49,900 bases of DNA from assembly GCA_028291645.1 (NCBI GenBank), contig JAQGNU010000016.1, positions 1 through 49,900 of the forward strand, written 5' to 3'. Below, in pieces: positions 25,056-33,712 of this stretch. The translations under genes and the position numbers were made by a program. Origin of the DNA: Nevskia sp. (lineage in GTDB: Bacteria; Pseudomonadota; Gammaproteobacteria; Nevskiales; Nevskiaceae). Position 1 is the stretch's first letter. Every line of letters begins with the position of its first letter. The notes beneath the pieces are model-generated. The model was not told the origin of the DNA, did no database searches, and worked only from the letters and a program-made list of their open reading frames with translations.

Positions 25056-26318
25056 ATGACCGCAATTCGAATGCGCCGGTTCGACGCTCGCGCACTGTGC
25101 CTGGCCTGCTTCACGAGCCTGTCGTGTATCACCGCCGCCCATGCGGCAAGTCTCTTACCGCAGATCTACCTCGTGCCGGCGCCGACGCTGGGCGGTGGGG
25201 CGCAGGTCGAAGCGGTGGTGACGGCTGACTTCGACCGCGATGGCCGCGTCGATTTCGCCGTCTCGAACGATTTCTTCAATGGCGATAATCAGATTCAAAT
25301 CTGGTTCGGCAATGCTCTGGGCAGCTTCAATCGCCGCGGCCGCGGCGTTGATGCGGCGCAGGCGTCGAGTGTCGTAGTGGCCGATTTCAATCGCGACGGC
25401 TATCCGGATCTGGCGTACGCGGGCACTCCACAGAATAATGCGGATACCTATCGCGCGGTCGTGCTGCTCAACGACGGCCGCGGCAATTTTCCGACCCGGT
25501 TGACGTTCGGCAGCCACAACGTTTTCCGCATCGCGGCCGGCGATGTCAATGGCGACCACAATCCCGACCTGCTGCTGCAGAACTTCAGCGGCGTCGATAC
25601 TTATCTCGGTGACGGACACGGCAACTTCAGCGCGGCGGCACAGTTCTGCTGCGGCGACTTCTTTGACTTTGCCGATTTCGATGGCGATGGCATAACAGAC
25701 ATGGTGGCGAGTCAGCGGCTCGACCCGAATGCGCAAAATATCGTCGAAACGCTGACGGTTCACCTCGGCAGCAGCAGCGGCACATTCGGCGCCGCCATGC
25801 CGATCGCCGGCTTCACCGCAGCCTATGGCATGACTTTCATCAACGCCGATTTCAACGGCGACGGCCGCGCCGATCTGCTGGTCGCCAGCGGCGACCCAAT
25901 CGGCACGGTGCTGCTCGGCAACGGGCACGGCGGCTTTACGCCGATGCAGCCGTTGACACTGCCGGCAAGCAGCGTCGTCATCGGCGCCGGCGACTTCAAT
26001 GGCGACGGCCGCATCGACGTCGCCATCGGCACGACCCGCAATTTGCCACTACCGACTTTGTCCCTGCTGTTCACGTTGGTGGAGTCGATCAGTGTCGCGC
26101 CGGGCGACGGCCATGGCGGCTTCGGACCGCCGCAGTCGTATGGTCCGATCGTCGGCGGAACCCTGGGCGGCTTCGCCGCCGCAGACCATAACGCCGACGG
26201 CCGCCAGGATCTGTTCGTAGCCGCCCGCACTACGCTCGAATTTCAGGTACCGTTGCCGAATGCGGACGCCCGACGCCCGATCGGTCCTGGATACGTCTAC
26301 GTTTACAACGGGCGCTGA
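25056..26318 (+). CDS. Exported FG-GAP/VCBS repeat (beta-propeller) protein
   Basis: 420 residues from the ATG at 25056, preceded by GGGGAGA; the alternative 8 codons upstream lacks a ribosome site. Signal peptide ALCLACFTSLSCITAAHAA. The rest carries at least seven Ca-binding repeats of D-x-[DN]-x-DG type (FDRDGRVDFAV, FNRDGYPDLAYA, VNGDHNPDLLLQ, FDGDGITDMVAS, FNGDGRADLLVA, FNGDGRIDVAIG, NADGRQDLFVA), consistent with a 7-bladed integrin-alpha-like propeller. Probably secreted or periplasmic, binding proteins or sugars. No partner is visible; function remains generic. Confidence 0.85.
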   Translation: MTAIRMRRFDARALCLACFTSLSCITAAHAASLLPQIYLVPAPTLGGGAQVEAVVTADFDRDGRVDFAVSNDFFNGDNQIQIWFGNALGSFNRRGRGVDAAQASSVVVADFNRDGYPDLAYAGTPQNNADTYRAVVLLNDGRGNFPTRLTFGSHNVFRIAAGDVNGDHNPDLLLQNFSGVDTYLGDGHGNFSAAAQFCCGDFFDFADFDGDGITDMVASQRLDPNAQNIVETLTVHLGSSSGTFGAAMPIAGFTAAYGMTFINADFNGDGRADLLVASGDPIGTVLLGNGHGGFTPMQPLTLPASSVVIGAGDFNGDGRIDVAIGTTRNLPLPTLSLLFTLVESISVAPGDGHGGFGPPQSYGPIVGGTLGGFAAADHNADGRQDLFVAARTTLEFQVPLPNADARRPIGPGYVYVYNGR

Positions 26319-26442
26319 CCACATGCGACGCTCTGAGCGCGCCCGCGACAGCGATCACCCCCGCGACAGCAGCGCCATTGCTCGCAGTTGCTGGCTCGCA
26401 CAGAACCCACGGCCAGCATGCGGCCAGACGCCGGATCGCTTG

Positions 26443-27522
26443 CTAGTGTTTCTGTAGCGGATGCTCGCGCAGGAAAGTAAACATGTCATCGTTGCGCGAG
26501 ATCGGCCAGATCAGATGGTTCAGCGTGCCCAGCGACACTTCGCCCGGAATGATCGTCGAGGACGCGCAGGCGGCGACGCAGGATTGATCGGGCGTCGGGT
26601 TCTTCAGCGCATCGACGATCACCAACTGCTGCTGCAGCTTGGGATAACGCTGCGCCAGATCCTGATGAAACTGCGAACCGGTCTGGCAGGTGCCGATGAT
26701 GTCGCAGGCATTGTGGATGTCGTAGATCGGCGTCTGCACGCTGGCGAAGGGCGATTGCGCGCAGGGATCGTCGACGTCGCTGTACGGCGCCGGTGCGGAA
26801 TACACCGCAGCGGCGGCGATCTGCGGTGAATTGAGCGCGTACAGCAAGGCCATCGACGCGCCGTTCGACCAGCCCGACATGTAGATGCGATCGGTATCGA
26901 CGATGCCGCGGCTTTTGACGGCGTCGATGAAATGATCGATCGTCTCAACGTCGACATTCAATTGCGCTGAGCTGCGGTCGAGGTTGCGATACCAGTTGTC
27001 CCAGCCGAGACCGACGTTGTCCGGAAACGGATAGAAGTGCTCCGTATCGCGCCCCGCAGGCATCAGCAGGATGAAGCCCGGACGCGCGGCATCGCCGCTG
27101 AGATCGGCGCTGTTCTTGGCACTGAGAAAATTGGTCAGATCGATCGCATCGATCGGTATCAGCGAAGGATGCAGCCACACCACCAGCGGCAGCGGTGTCT
27201 TGGTCGTCGCGCCCGGCGGGATCACCGCACAGGCCTTGCGCGGTTCACCGTCGGCATCGGTGTAGTCGAGGGTTTCGCCGCCGACGGTAATGCAGAGGTT
27301 GGTGACTGCGAGCAGGCCATCGAGCGAATCCGTCAGCGGTCGCGGCGCGTCGCCGTAAGGCACCGCACAGGATTTGGCGTCGGTGGCACCGGGGCCGGTG
27401 GAGTCGGCCGCGGCCGTGGTCGGGTTGACGCCCGGTGACGACGAACCTCCGCAGGCCGCCAAGCCTACGCAGAGCAAACTGGCCAGCGCCGCGATGTGCA
27501 AATTCGCGATCTTTCTATTCAC
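26443..27522 (-). CDS. Lipoprotein alpha/beta-hydrolase, PHB-depolymerase/feruloyl-esterase-like
   Basis: The GTG at 27522 is chosen because GAGGGGAGG precedes it at good spacing, and the residues after it form a lipoprotein signal (NRKIANLHIAALASLLCVGLAAC, lipobox LAAC). 359 residues. Catalytic domain: LPLVVWLHPSL (oxyanion region), SGWSNGASMALLYALNSPQIAAAAVYS (the GxSxG nucleophile elbow is GWSNG), then DALKNPTPDQSC and NHLIWP with the likely Asp and His. Related proteins are extracellular esterases acting on polyhydroxyalkanoate oligomers or plant phenolic esters. The neighbouring SphA-like outer membrane protein gene on the same strand (45 bases away after its stop) suggests catabolism of an aromatic or ester compound. 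Confidence 0.83.
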   Translation of the reverse strand: MNRKIANLHIAALASLLCVGLAACGGSSSPGVNPTTAAADSTGPGATDAKSCAVPYGDAPRPLTDSLDGLLAVTNLCITVGGETLDYTDADGEPRKACAVIPPGATTKTPLPLVVWLHPSLIPIDAIDLTNFLSAKNSADLSGDAARPGFILLMPAGRDTEHFYPFPDNVGLGWDNWYRNLDRSSAQLNVDVETIDHFIDAVKSRGIVDTDRIYMSGWSNGASMALLYALNSPQIAAAAVYSAPAPYSDVDDPCAQSPFASVQTPIYDIHNACDIIGTCQTGSQFHQDLAQRYPKLQQQLVIVDALKNPTPDQSCVAACASSTIIPGEVSLGTLNHLIWPISRNDDMFTFLREHPLQKH

Positions 27523-27609
27523 GATCGTCCTCCCCTCGTATGTCCTTTTGTTTTGCCTGCCCAATGCGCCGGGCGGCTGTGCGGATACTGTACGAGGAAA
27601 TCGGGATCG

Positions 27610-28563
27610 TCAGCGGCCCTTGTGTGCGGAACCCAGCGGCAACGCGAATTCCAGCCAGACCAGCTCGCCGCGTGCGGTGTTGTCGGTGCGGGTCTCGTGC
27701 TGCCACTTCAACACCACCGCGGTGGCGGGGCCGAAGGCATAGATCGCTTGCGGACCCACTGCGATCTTGGTCAACCGCATCGCGGGGACGACCGCGCCGC
27801 TGAGATGATCGTCGGTGAATTGATGCAGGTACAAGCCGCCGATGCCGATGCCGAGCTGCGGCAGCCCGGTAAACGGGCGCACGGTGATGCCGAGATCGGT
27901 GCCGAGCAGATCGCCCGAGCGGTACTGGGTGCGGCGGTTGCGCAGGTTGAACGTAACGTCGGTCTCAAGCGACACCTCGACCCAGGGCAGCGGCACCCAG
28001 GTCACCGCGAACTCGTTGACGAACGATGCGTAGTGCGCGTGCACCGCCGCACTCGCGGCACGATCGGGATCGTACTCGCCGATCGGATACCAGATGCTGG
28101 AGCCGGCGAGGAAGTGCCAGTTGCCGGCGGCTGCAGTGACAATCAGCGGCTCGAAGTTGATCGCGCTGAGGTCGACGTTCTCGTCGCGCGAGCCCGCCGT
28201 TTTTAGCTTGGCGTAGTCCAGCAGGTAGACAAAACTGCTGGTGAAATTCAGGCCTTTCCAGCTGGTGTCCCAGGTGTGCTCGAAGCGGCCGGCATGGGCG
28301 TAGTAGTCGAGGCGGAAGTCTGCAACCGACGACTTCCCCGCGTTATTACGCACGCTATCGGCGCCGAGCCAGAGGAAGTAGCCGGTAAATGCATTGCCAC
28401 CCGGCAGCGGCACATACGCCGAGCCGTTGGTGATCGCTCCGGCCGCAACGTTGTGACCACCGCCTTCGCTGGCGCGCGCGCAGTGCGCCGTGACCGCCAG
28501 CAACGCAATCAACAGCGCCGCCGGAAAGCCGGCCGAACGCTTCACTCGGTTCAAGCTCGGCAT
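27610..28563 (-). CDS. Outer membrane SphA/phenol-MetA-degradation-like beta-barrel protein
   Basis: 317 residues from the ATG at 28563, chosen over the longer frame because a signal peptide (AGFPAALLIALLAVTAHCARA) follows. GGGGA lies ahead of it. The mature barrel reads EGGGHNVAAGAITNGSAYVPLPGGNAFTGYFLW, with repeats of amphipathic strands and IGVGG-like GIGIGGLYLHQFTDDHLSG and GPQAIYAFGPATAVVLKWQHETRTDNTARGELVWLEFALPL. This is the PF13557-type barrel, frequent beside genes for phenol, meta-cleavage or phthalate degradation. It lies upstream of the esterase gene on the same strand and is divergent from an AraC regulator, consistent with a small inducible uptake/degradation unit. Confidence 0.8.
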   Translation of the reverse strand: MPSLNRVKRSAGFPAALLIALLAVTAHCARASEGGGHNVAAGAITNGSAYVPLPGGNAFTGYFLWLGADSVRNNAGKSSVADFRLDYYAHAGRFEHTWDTSWKGLNFTSSFVYLLDYAKLKTAGSRDENVDLSAINFEPLIVTAAAGNWHFLAGSSIWYPIGEYDPDRAASAAVHAHYASFVNEFAVTWVPLPWVEVSLETDVTFNLRNRRTQYRSGDLLGTDLGITVRPFTGLPQLGIGIGGLYLHQFTDDHLSGAVVPAMRLTKIAVGPQAIYAFGPATAVVLKWQHETRTDNTARGELVWLEFALPLGSAHKGR

Positions 28564-28754
28564 GAGTCCCCTGGTTCGAACGGCACGAAGCCGACGGTCA
28601 TTCGATGTTAGGAGCGGGACTGCCGGCGCGCTTGCCTGTGCGTGCCGGGCGCGCTTTGCCAGAACTGCCAGATCGCGTAGGGATATGCCGAATAGCGCCG
28701 GTGCAAGCCATGCGCCATAGTCCAAAGTGCTGCTATCACTCGCGAGGTCTTCCG

Positions 28755-29726
28755 ATGGCGATCGTCTACCACAGTGCGGACTTCGAGGCGAAAGACCGCT
28801 TCGAATCCTGGCGCGAGGTCATCTACCAGCACTTCTTTCCGGCCGACGGCGAAGTCGGAAGCCCGCAAGCCTTCAACGCACAGATGCAGACGCGCATGCT
28901 CGGCATGACCAGCGTCAGCCGGATTTCCGCCTCGGCGCATGCCTGGGTGCGCAACGCCGATCACCTGCGGCGCACGCCGCACGACGAGTTTCTGCTGAGC
29001 CTGATGCTGAAAGGTGAAGGCAGGCTGAAGCAGGGCGATCGCGAAGTGCGGCAGCGTGCCGGCGTCATGGTGCTTTACGACACCGGGCAGACCTACTCGT
29101 ACCAGTTCGCGGCCGACATCGTCGTGCTGAAGATTCCGCGCCGGCTGCTGCTGGCCCGTGTTCCAGACGCGATCCGGCTGACGGCGTTGCCGCTGCGCGC
29201 CGACTCGCCGGTCGGTGCGCTCGCGTCGAGTGTCATGCGCCAAGCGGCCGCGCTGGATATTCCTGCCGACGCGCCGGCAGCGCCGCGGATCGGCGCGTCG
29301 CTACTGGATGTGGTGGCGGCGACGCTGGATACCGAACTGTCCGGTCGCGAACGCCCGTGCTCGAAGCAGACCGCGCTGCTCGAGCGGGTGCGAAACTACA
29401 TCCGGGCCAACATCGGCGACTCGCGGCTGGACGTCGAATCGATCGCACACGCCAGCGACATTTCTCCAAGAACCCTCAATCGCCTGTTCGCGATCACTGG
29501 AACCACGCCGATGCGCTGGGTCTGGAAACAGCGCCTCGAAGCCAGCTATTGCCTGCTCAGCGAAGGCCGCATGAAACGCGTCACCGATGTCGCATTCAAC
29601 TTCGGCTTTAACGACCTTTCGCATTTCAGCCGCACGTTCAAGAACGAATACGGCGTGTCGCCCCACAGCCTGAATAAACCGCAACGCCCGGCAGCGCTCG
29701 GCGGTGCGTGCCGCAACACCGGCTAA
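28755..29726 (+). CDS. AraC/XylS-family transcriptional regulator
   Basis: 323 residues from the ATG at 28755 (GAGG ribosome site); the open frame to 28605 lies in the divergent promoter zone. N-terminal sensor of the AraC-binding-like type (FESWREVIYQHFFPADGEV...DHLRRTPHDEFLLSLMLKGEGRLKQGDREVRQRAGVMVLYDTGQTYSY), then two helix-turn-helix units at the end: IRANIGDSRLDVESIAHASDISPRTLNRLFAITGTTPMRWVWKQRLEASYCLLSE and RVTDVAFNFGFNDLSHFSRTFKNEYGVSPHSLN. The 191-base gap to the divergent SphA-like gene is the natural operator region for both. Inducer unknown, probably the esterase product. Confidence 0.93.
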   Translation: MAIVYHSADFEAKDRFESWREVIYQHFFPADGEVGSPQAFNAQMQTRMLGMTSVSRISASAHAWVRNADHLRRTPHDEFLLSLMLKGEGRLKQGDREVRQRAGVMVLYDTGQTYSYQFAADIVVLKIPRRLLLARVPDAIRLTALPLRADSPVGALASSVMRQAAALDIPADAPAAPRIGASLLDVVAATLDTELSGRERPCSKQTALLERVRNYIRANIGDSRLDVESIAHASDISPRTLNRLFAITGTTPMRWVWKQRLEASYCLLSEGRMKRVTDVAFNFGFNDLSHFSRTFKNEYGVSPHSLNKPQRPAALGGACRNTG

Positions 29727-30028
29727 GTGATCCTCGCGCAAACCATCGCAGGGCGCCCTTGTTGCCCATTCGAGCACGCCGCTTCGTGTGCCGAGCTACA
29801 GACGCGGTGAGACATTAAGCGTATACGTGGAGCCCGCTGTCGGCACCGAGTTCGGGTAGCCCGGTCCATTCTCGAAGTAAATACCCACCGCGGCCCCGCC
29901 TGCGGCGGGGATACTGAGCCAAGTTCGGATGCGCGCTGCCGGCGCATCCAGACGGGCCGCGAGGATTGACCGCAGCGCACATAGGCGTTTGGCAATCCTG
30001 CCAGGCGCCGAAGAAAACAGGAACAGCA
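29727..30028 (+). other. 302-base non-coding gap with a GC-rich hairpin
   Basis: No supported gene. The clearest structure is CCCCGCC/GGCGGGG (29894-29910), a perfect 7-bp stem with a 3-base loop but no T tract. The gap separates AraC from csbD and presumably holds the csbD promoter; I could not define -35/-10 boxes. Confidence 0.4.
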
Positions 30029-30343
30029 ATGAACATCGAAAGCAATACGAAGCCCTCGGAATCCACTCTGGGCACCTCGTCCACACCGGTCAAACTGCCG
30101 CGCACCAACAATCAGATCAAGGCGGCGGTGATCGCCGATGGTCTCGCGGCCAAGGCGAAGTGGAAGACCCTGCTGGCGGAAGCCAAGACCGTCTGGACCA
30201 AAGTGCCGCCGGAGGATTTGGCGAAAGTGGATGGCAACTTCTACAAGCTCGCCGGCTTGGTTCAGCTGCGCTATCAAGTCAGCCGTGAAGAATCCGACCG
30301 GCAGGTCAAGGATTTTTTCGACAAGCACTATTCGGTCGCCTGA
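30029..30343 (+). CDS. CsbD-family stress-response protein
   Basis: 104 residues from the ATG at 30029. Mostly charged and helical: TNNQIKAAVIADGLAAKAKWKTLLAEAKTVWTKVPPEDLAKVDGNFYKLAGLVQLRYQVSREESDRQVKDFFDKHY. The CsbD-like repeat GNFYKLAGLVQLRYQVSREES is visible, but the usual GK-repeats are replaced. These small cytoplasmic proteins are strongly induced in general stress responses of proteobacteria and Bacillus, with no known catalytic activity. An inverted repeat follows at 30363-30405. The two Crp/Fnr genes downstream are the nearest candidates for regulators. Confidence 0.82.
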   Translation: MNIESNTKPSESTLGTSSTPVKLPRTNNQIKAAVIADGLAAKAKWKTLLAEAKTVWTKVPPEDLAKVDGNFYKLAGLVQLRYQVSREESDRQVKDFFDKHYSVA

Positions 30344-30996
30344 TCGAGCGTCCGTTCACGATAAGCCCTGCGGGTGCTGCACGCGGCGACGCGCCGCAGG
30401 GGCTTGTTCGAACTGCGAGAGCGCCGCAAGAACCTGATCCCAGGGCTGTGCCGGCTGATTATTGTTATCGGGGGGAAGGATCGTCCACGTTCGTGTGCGC
30501 GTGCTCGCCTCTGCCTCTGTGCAGCTGCGCGCCCTCAAAGATATGAGCAGCTTATGGGTCTGCTGCGCAAGACGATCAACGACACCGTGAGCAAGCTGAT
30601 CAGCGCGACGCTCGACAAGGATTACCTGCACCTCAGCGAAAAGGCGCTTCACCAGCATCTCGATCCGCTGATTTGACGCAAGAACAATCTCCGTTCAGAA
30701 GCAAGCGCTGGTCTGATTCGAGCTGGCGAAACCGTTAGTGCGCAGCCACGGTGACGCAACTGCCGGCTTGCCTCTGGCCTGCACTCAGTTCCGCAAAAGA
30801 ACTTCGGATCAGCGCCACTGTCCTACTGCGGGCGCAGCTTGGCGCCATGCATAAACGCTTGCCGCTCGGTAAAATGCTATGTACGGAAACGCACGTAAGC
30901 GATGCGCTCAAGACTGGGACCGGACCAGGCTTGGCGGTTTCGCCCATTGCCATTTTCGCTGCGCCGGCACGTCACGATGTCCAAGGACCTGAGCCG
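30344..30996 (+). other. Long gap after csbD with a hairpin and no secure gene
   Basis: 653 bases. An imperfect stem AAGCCC-TGCGG/CCGCAGGGGCTT (about 30363-30405, about 20-base loop) starts 20 bases after csbD and could end its transcript. A short open frame (30554-30676, about 40 codons, LLRKTINDTVSKLISATLDKDYLHLSEKALHQHLD) is conceivable but has no family match that I recognise. The remainder holds the leader of the first Crp/Fnr gene. Confidence 0.35.
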
Positions 30997-31713
30997 TTGT
31001 CCATCACCCCTCCTCAGCAAAATCGTCTGTTGGCCGTGTTGCCGGAAGCGGAACGCGAGCGCATCCAACGCCAACTTGAGTTGGTGCCGATGAAGCTTGG
31101 CTATGTTCTGTATGAGTCCGGCATTGCCTTGCAACATGTTTATTTCCCGATCGATTGCATCGTCTCGCTGCTGTACGTGATGGAAGACGGCTCGTCGGCG
31201 GAAATTGCCGTCGTCGGCAATGAGGGCATCGTCGGCATCTCGCTTTTCATGGGCGGTGAAACCACGCCGAGCCGGGCCGTCGTACAAAGCGGCGGCTACG
31301 CCTTGCGCCTGAGGGGGCAGTTGCTGAAGGACGAATTCAACCGCTCGATTGCCATGCAGCATCTGTTACTGAGGTATACGCAGGCGCTGCTAACACAGAT
31401 GGCGCAGACGGCGGTGTGCAACCGGCATCATTCGGTGGAACAGCAATTGTGCCGCTGGCTGCTGCTGAGCCTCGATCGCCTGCCCGACAATAAACTGGTC
31501 ATGACCCAGGAACTGATCGCCAACATGCTGGGCGTGCGCCGCGAAGGCGTTACCGAAGCGGCGGGCAAGCTGCAGTCGGCCGGTCTCATCAGCTACAGCC
31601 GCGGGAAAATCGTCGTGCTCGATCGGCCGCGGCTCGAGAAAAAATCTTGCGAATGCTATGCCGTCGTCAAGCAGGAATTCGATCGCCTGCTGCCCAATGT
31701 GATGGCGAGTTAG
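30997..31713 (+). CDS. Crp/Fnr-family regulator (first of two tandem paralogues)
   Basis: 238 residues from a TTG at 30997, preceded by AAGGA at 9 bases; ATG codons at 30847 and 30874 are alternatives that would add a non-family extension. Cyclic-nucleotide-binding-like beta roll: LGYVLYESGIALQHVYFPIDCIVSLLYVMEDGSSAEIAVVGNEGIVGISLFMGGETTPSRAVVQSGGYALRLRG. A dimer helix and winged helix follow: RWLLLSLDRLPDNKLVMTQELIANMLGVRREGVTEAAGKLQSAGLISYSRGKIVVLDRPRLEKKSCECY. The canonical cAMP phosphate-binding RxS motif of Crp is absent, and Cys residues do not form the Fnr 4Fe-4S pattern, so the effector is unknown. It is paired with the related gene at 31920, sharing the ending KKSCECYxxV. Confidence 0.85.
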   Translation: MSITPPQQNRLLAVLPEAERERIQRQLELVPMKLGYVLYESGIALQHVYFPIDCIVSLLYVMEDGSSAEIAVVGNEGIVGISLFMGGETTPSRAVVQSGGYALRLRGQLLKDEFNRSIAMQHLLLRYTQALLTQMAQTAVCNRHHSVEQQLCRWLLLSLDRLPDNKLVMTQELIANMLGVRREGVTEAAGKLQSAGLISYSRGKIVVLDRPRLEKKSCECYAVVKQEFDRLLPNVMAS

Positions 31714-31919
31714 CGGCACGCTGAAAACTGCGGTGGTGGTATTGCAGAACCGCTGCGCGATCACTGGCTTGATCGAAATGGCTGAATTCCTTCGGTGTTC
31801 CGCGAGATGTGCGCGCCAGCGCACTGAAACCTCGGCAGCGACGGCACATCCTCCATCGCCTAGCGCTTATCCATCCGTCGCTGCACGCGCGCGGCCCCTC
31901 ATCGGCGCAGGAAGCTTAA

Positions 31920-32627
31920 ATGTCCGTCGCAACTTCTGGGCTGGTCGTCAACCGATTGCTCGCGTCATTGCCGCCACAGTCGCGGCAAAGAATGCTGAAG
32001 CGTTGCGAGCCCGTCGAACTCAGTCTCGGCGGCGTCCTTTGTGAGGCTGGAGAGCCTATCCGGTACGTCTACTTCCCGGTTCGCAGCTACATATCGATGA
32101 CCGCGGCGCTCGAGAACACGGCGTCGCTGGAGGTCCGGCTGATCGGCAACGAAGGGATGCTGGGCGTTTCGCTGGCGCTCGGGATCAATACCTCGCCGCT
32201 GCGCGCGCTGGTGCAGGGCGCCGGCAGCGCGCTGCGGATGCCGGCCGCGAGCTTCCGCAGCGAGTTGGAGCACAGCGCGGTGTTGCGCCGCGGCCTCGGC
32301 CGATACATCTACGTAATGCTCGCTCAGCTTGCTCAAACCGCGGCCTGCGCCTGCTTCCATGTTGTCGAAGCGCGCCTGGCACGCTGCTTACTGATGACGC
32401 AGGATCGTGCGCACGCGAACCATTTCTACGTCACCCACGCGCTGCTTGCCCAGATGCTGGGGGTGCGTCGTAGCGGCATCACCGATGCCGCGGGTGCGCT
32501 GCAAAGGAAAAAACTCATCCGTTACAGCCGCGGCGATATCACGGTGCTCGATCGCAGAGGCTTGGAAAAAGCTTCTTGCGAATGCTACGGCGCAGCGACG
32601 GCGTGCTACCAACGTTTTCTTGGGTAG
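31920..32627 (+). CDS. Crp/Fnr-family regulator (second tandem paralogue)
   Basis: 235 residues. Same architecture as the preceding gene: LCEAGEPIRYVYFPVRSYISMTAALENTASLEVRLIGNEGMLGVSLALGINTSPLRALVQGAGSALRMPAASF (effector domain) and ARCLLMTQDRAHANHFYVTHALLAQMLGVRRSGITDAAGALQRKKLIRYSRGDITVLDRRGLEKASCECYG (winged helix). The recognition helix (VRRSGITDAAGAL against VRREGVTEAAGKL) is similar in both, so the two could share DNA targets. It starts 206 bases after the first. No Fe-S cysteine cluster or Crp cAMP site. Probably part of a stress-response loop with csbD (inference). Confidence 0.86.
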   Translation: MSVATSGLVVNRLLASLPPQSRQRMLKRCEPVELSLGGVLCEAGEPIRYVYFPVRSYISMTAALENTASLEVRLIGNEGMLGVSLALGINTSPLRALVQGAGSALRMPAASFRSELEHSAVLRRGLGRYIYVMLAQLAQTAACACFHVVEARLARCLLMTQDRAHANHFYVTHALLAQMLGVRRSGITDAAGALQRKKLIRYSRGDITVLDRRGLEKASCECYGAATACYQRFLG

Positions 32628-32874
32628 TGGATTCCGGGCTGTTGGTGATGGGTTCGCAGGTTCCGAGGTTCGACCGGTTCTGCCGCAATTGGCGCCGTGA
32701 CTCTAGAGATCCGCGGCTTTGCGATAACACCGGCAGGGTGCGCTGGCGTACAGAGGCCACCGCTGCGGATTCGTATCGTATCTGAGGAATCGGCAAGAAC
32801 TCTGGTCCGCGCGGTATTCCCTCTGACGAGTCTTTAGGTTCTCCCGAGCCGAAGCTCAGCACGGACTTGACGCT
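32628..32874 (+). ncRNA. Possible small RNA or 3' UTR ended by the strong terminator (tentative)
   Basis: 247 bases lacking a supported gene lie between the second Crp/Fnr gene and a 13-bp-stem terminator. Either the crp/fnr transcript carries a long 3' UTR or a separate small RNA is made here. I saw no convincing -35/-10 pair, so the promoter is not placed. The boundaries given are the limits of the gap, not transcript ends. Confidence 0.25.
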
Positions 32875-32909
32875 CGCCCATCCGCATGGATGCGGATGGG
32901 CGTTTTTTT
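32875..32909 (+). terminator. Very strong intrinsic terminator
   Basis: CGCCCATCCGCAT, a 2-base GG apex, and ATGCGGATGGGCG form a perfect 13-bp stem followed at once by seven T residues (32903-32909). This is the clearest Rho-independent terminator in the window. It lies 248 bases beyond the nearest plus-strand stop codon (32627). Confidence 0.9.
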
Positions 32910-33139
32910 CAACGCCTATCGATATGGCCGCCAGTGCTCTTAGACCGTGTAGCAAAATGACGTTCGCGCCACGATGTCCCCGGCTTTACAGGGGAAGCAC
33001 GAAAAAAACAGCAAGCACTATTCATTTTGTTGCTGTGGGTCGTACCGCTGGTTTTTAAGAGAAGCAGCGCCGGCAACCGATTGCGCTTGGCTGCATCTGC
33101 GAAAGCGATCTAGCGCGCGGCAGACGTCGGTTCCGATGC
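32910..33139. other. Non-coding remainder of the gap before the minus-strand hypothetical gene
   Basis: No gene or clear signal. A TCCCC/GGGGA pair (about 32974-32992) is the only local inverted repeat that I see. Confidence 0.3.
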
Positions 33140-33544
33140 TCAGGCAAGCGGCTCAGTGCGATCGCGTACCAGTTCCAGTCGGCGTCGCCCTGGGCGAAAG
33201 CGTAATTCAATCACAGGCTGCTGTGCGCGACGCGCTTTCGAAACCGCTGCGGCGAATTCCGCCACCTCGCCATGGGTCAGGCATTCGTTTCTGCACCCGC
33301 TGTGTTGCTGATCCAGCCGATTGTCGCCGAGGCTCACCCGGGTCCCTTCAGCGTCATAGATCAGGACCAGCTCGCGGCGCCGCAGCATCGGGCTCAGTTG
33401 CTCAAACAGAAGTTGATCCGACAGATTCCGCGCCATCCAGCTCGACACCAGAGCGTCCAGCGAGATGGACGAACCGCAACAAGGAACGAGCGCGCGCACC
33501 AAGCGTCCAGTATCCGGCCATCGATCTGTGTGCGTAATCGTCAT
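33140..33544 (-). CDS. Hypothetical protein, tentative
   Basis: 134 residues from the ATG at 33544 (a longer frame begins 20 codons upstream). No family recognised. Segments ELVLIYDAEGTRVSLGDNRL and AVSKARRAQQPVIELRFRPGRRRLELVRD have the alternating pattern of real beta strands, and Cys pairs are present (PCCG, CRNEC). It is downstream of nothing on this strand. It starts about 170 bases before the end of the AraC gene's mirror position and lacks a clear ribosome site, so it may be a chance frame. Confidence 0.4.
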   Translation of the reverse strand: MTITHTDRWPDTGRLVRALVPCCGSSISLDALVSSWMARNLSDQLLFEQLSPMLRRRELVLIYDAEGTRVSLGDNRLDQQHSGCRNECLTHGEVAEFAAAVSKARRAQQPVIELRFRPGRRRLELVRDRTEPLA

Positions 33545-33712
33545 ATGGCCTGCCCTGAGCCCGCATCCCAAAAGTGATTGTGGTTGCGGTGCAACAAGCA
33601 ACAAGCTGCCCGCAACGGCTACGCCGACTATCCCTTGCGAAGCATCTTCGGTCTGTACGCTTGCGCACGTTGACGGTTTGGCGAAGCGGGTGTGCCGGCG
33701 CGGACCGGTGCG

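Noticed and set aside
30554..30676. Short frame LLRKTINDTVSKLISATLDKD after csbD
   Set aside because: Plausible helix but only about 40 codons, no family and no clear ribosome site; kept only as a note in the gap entry.
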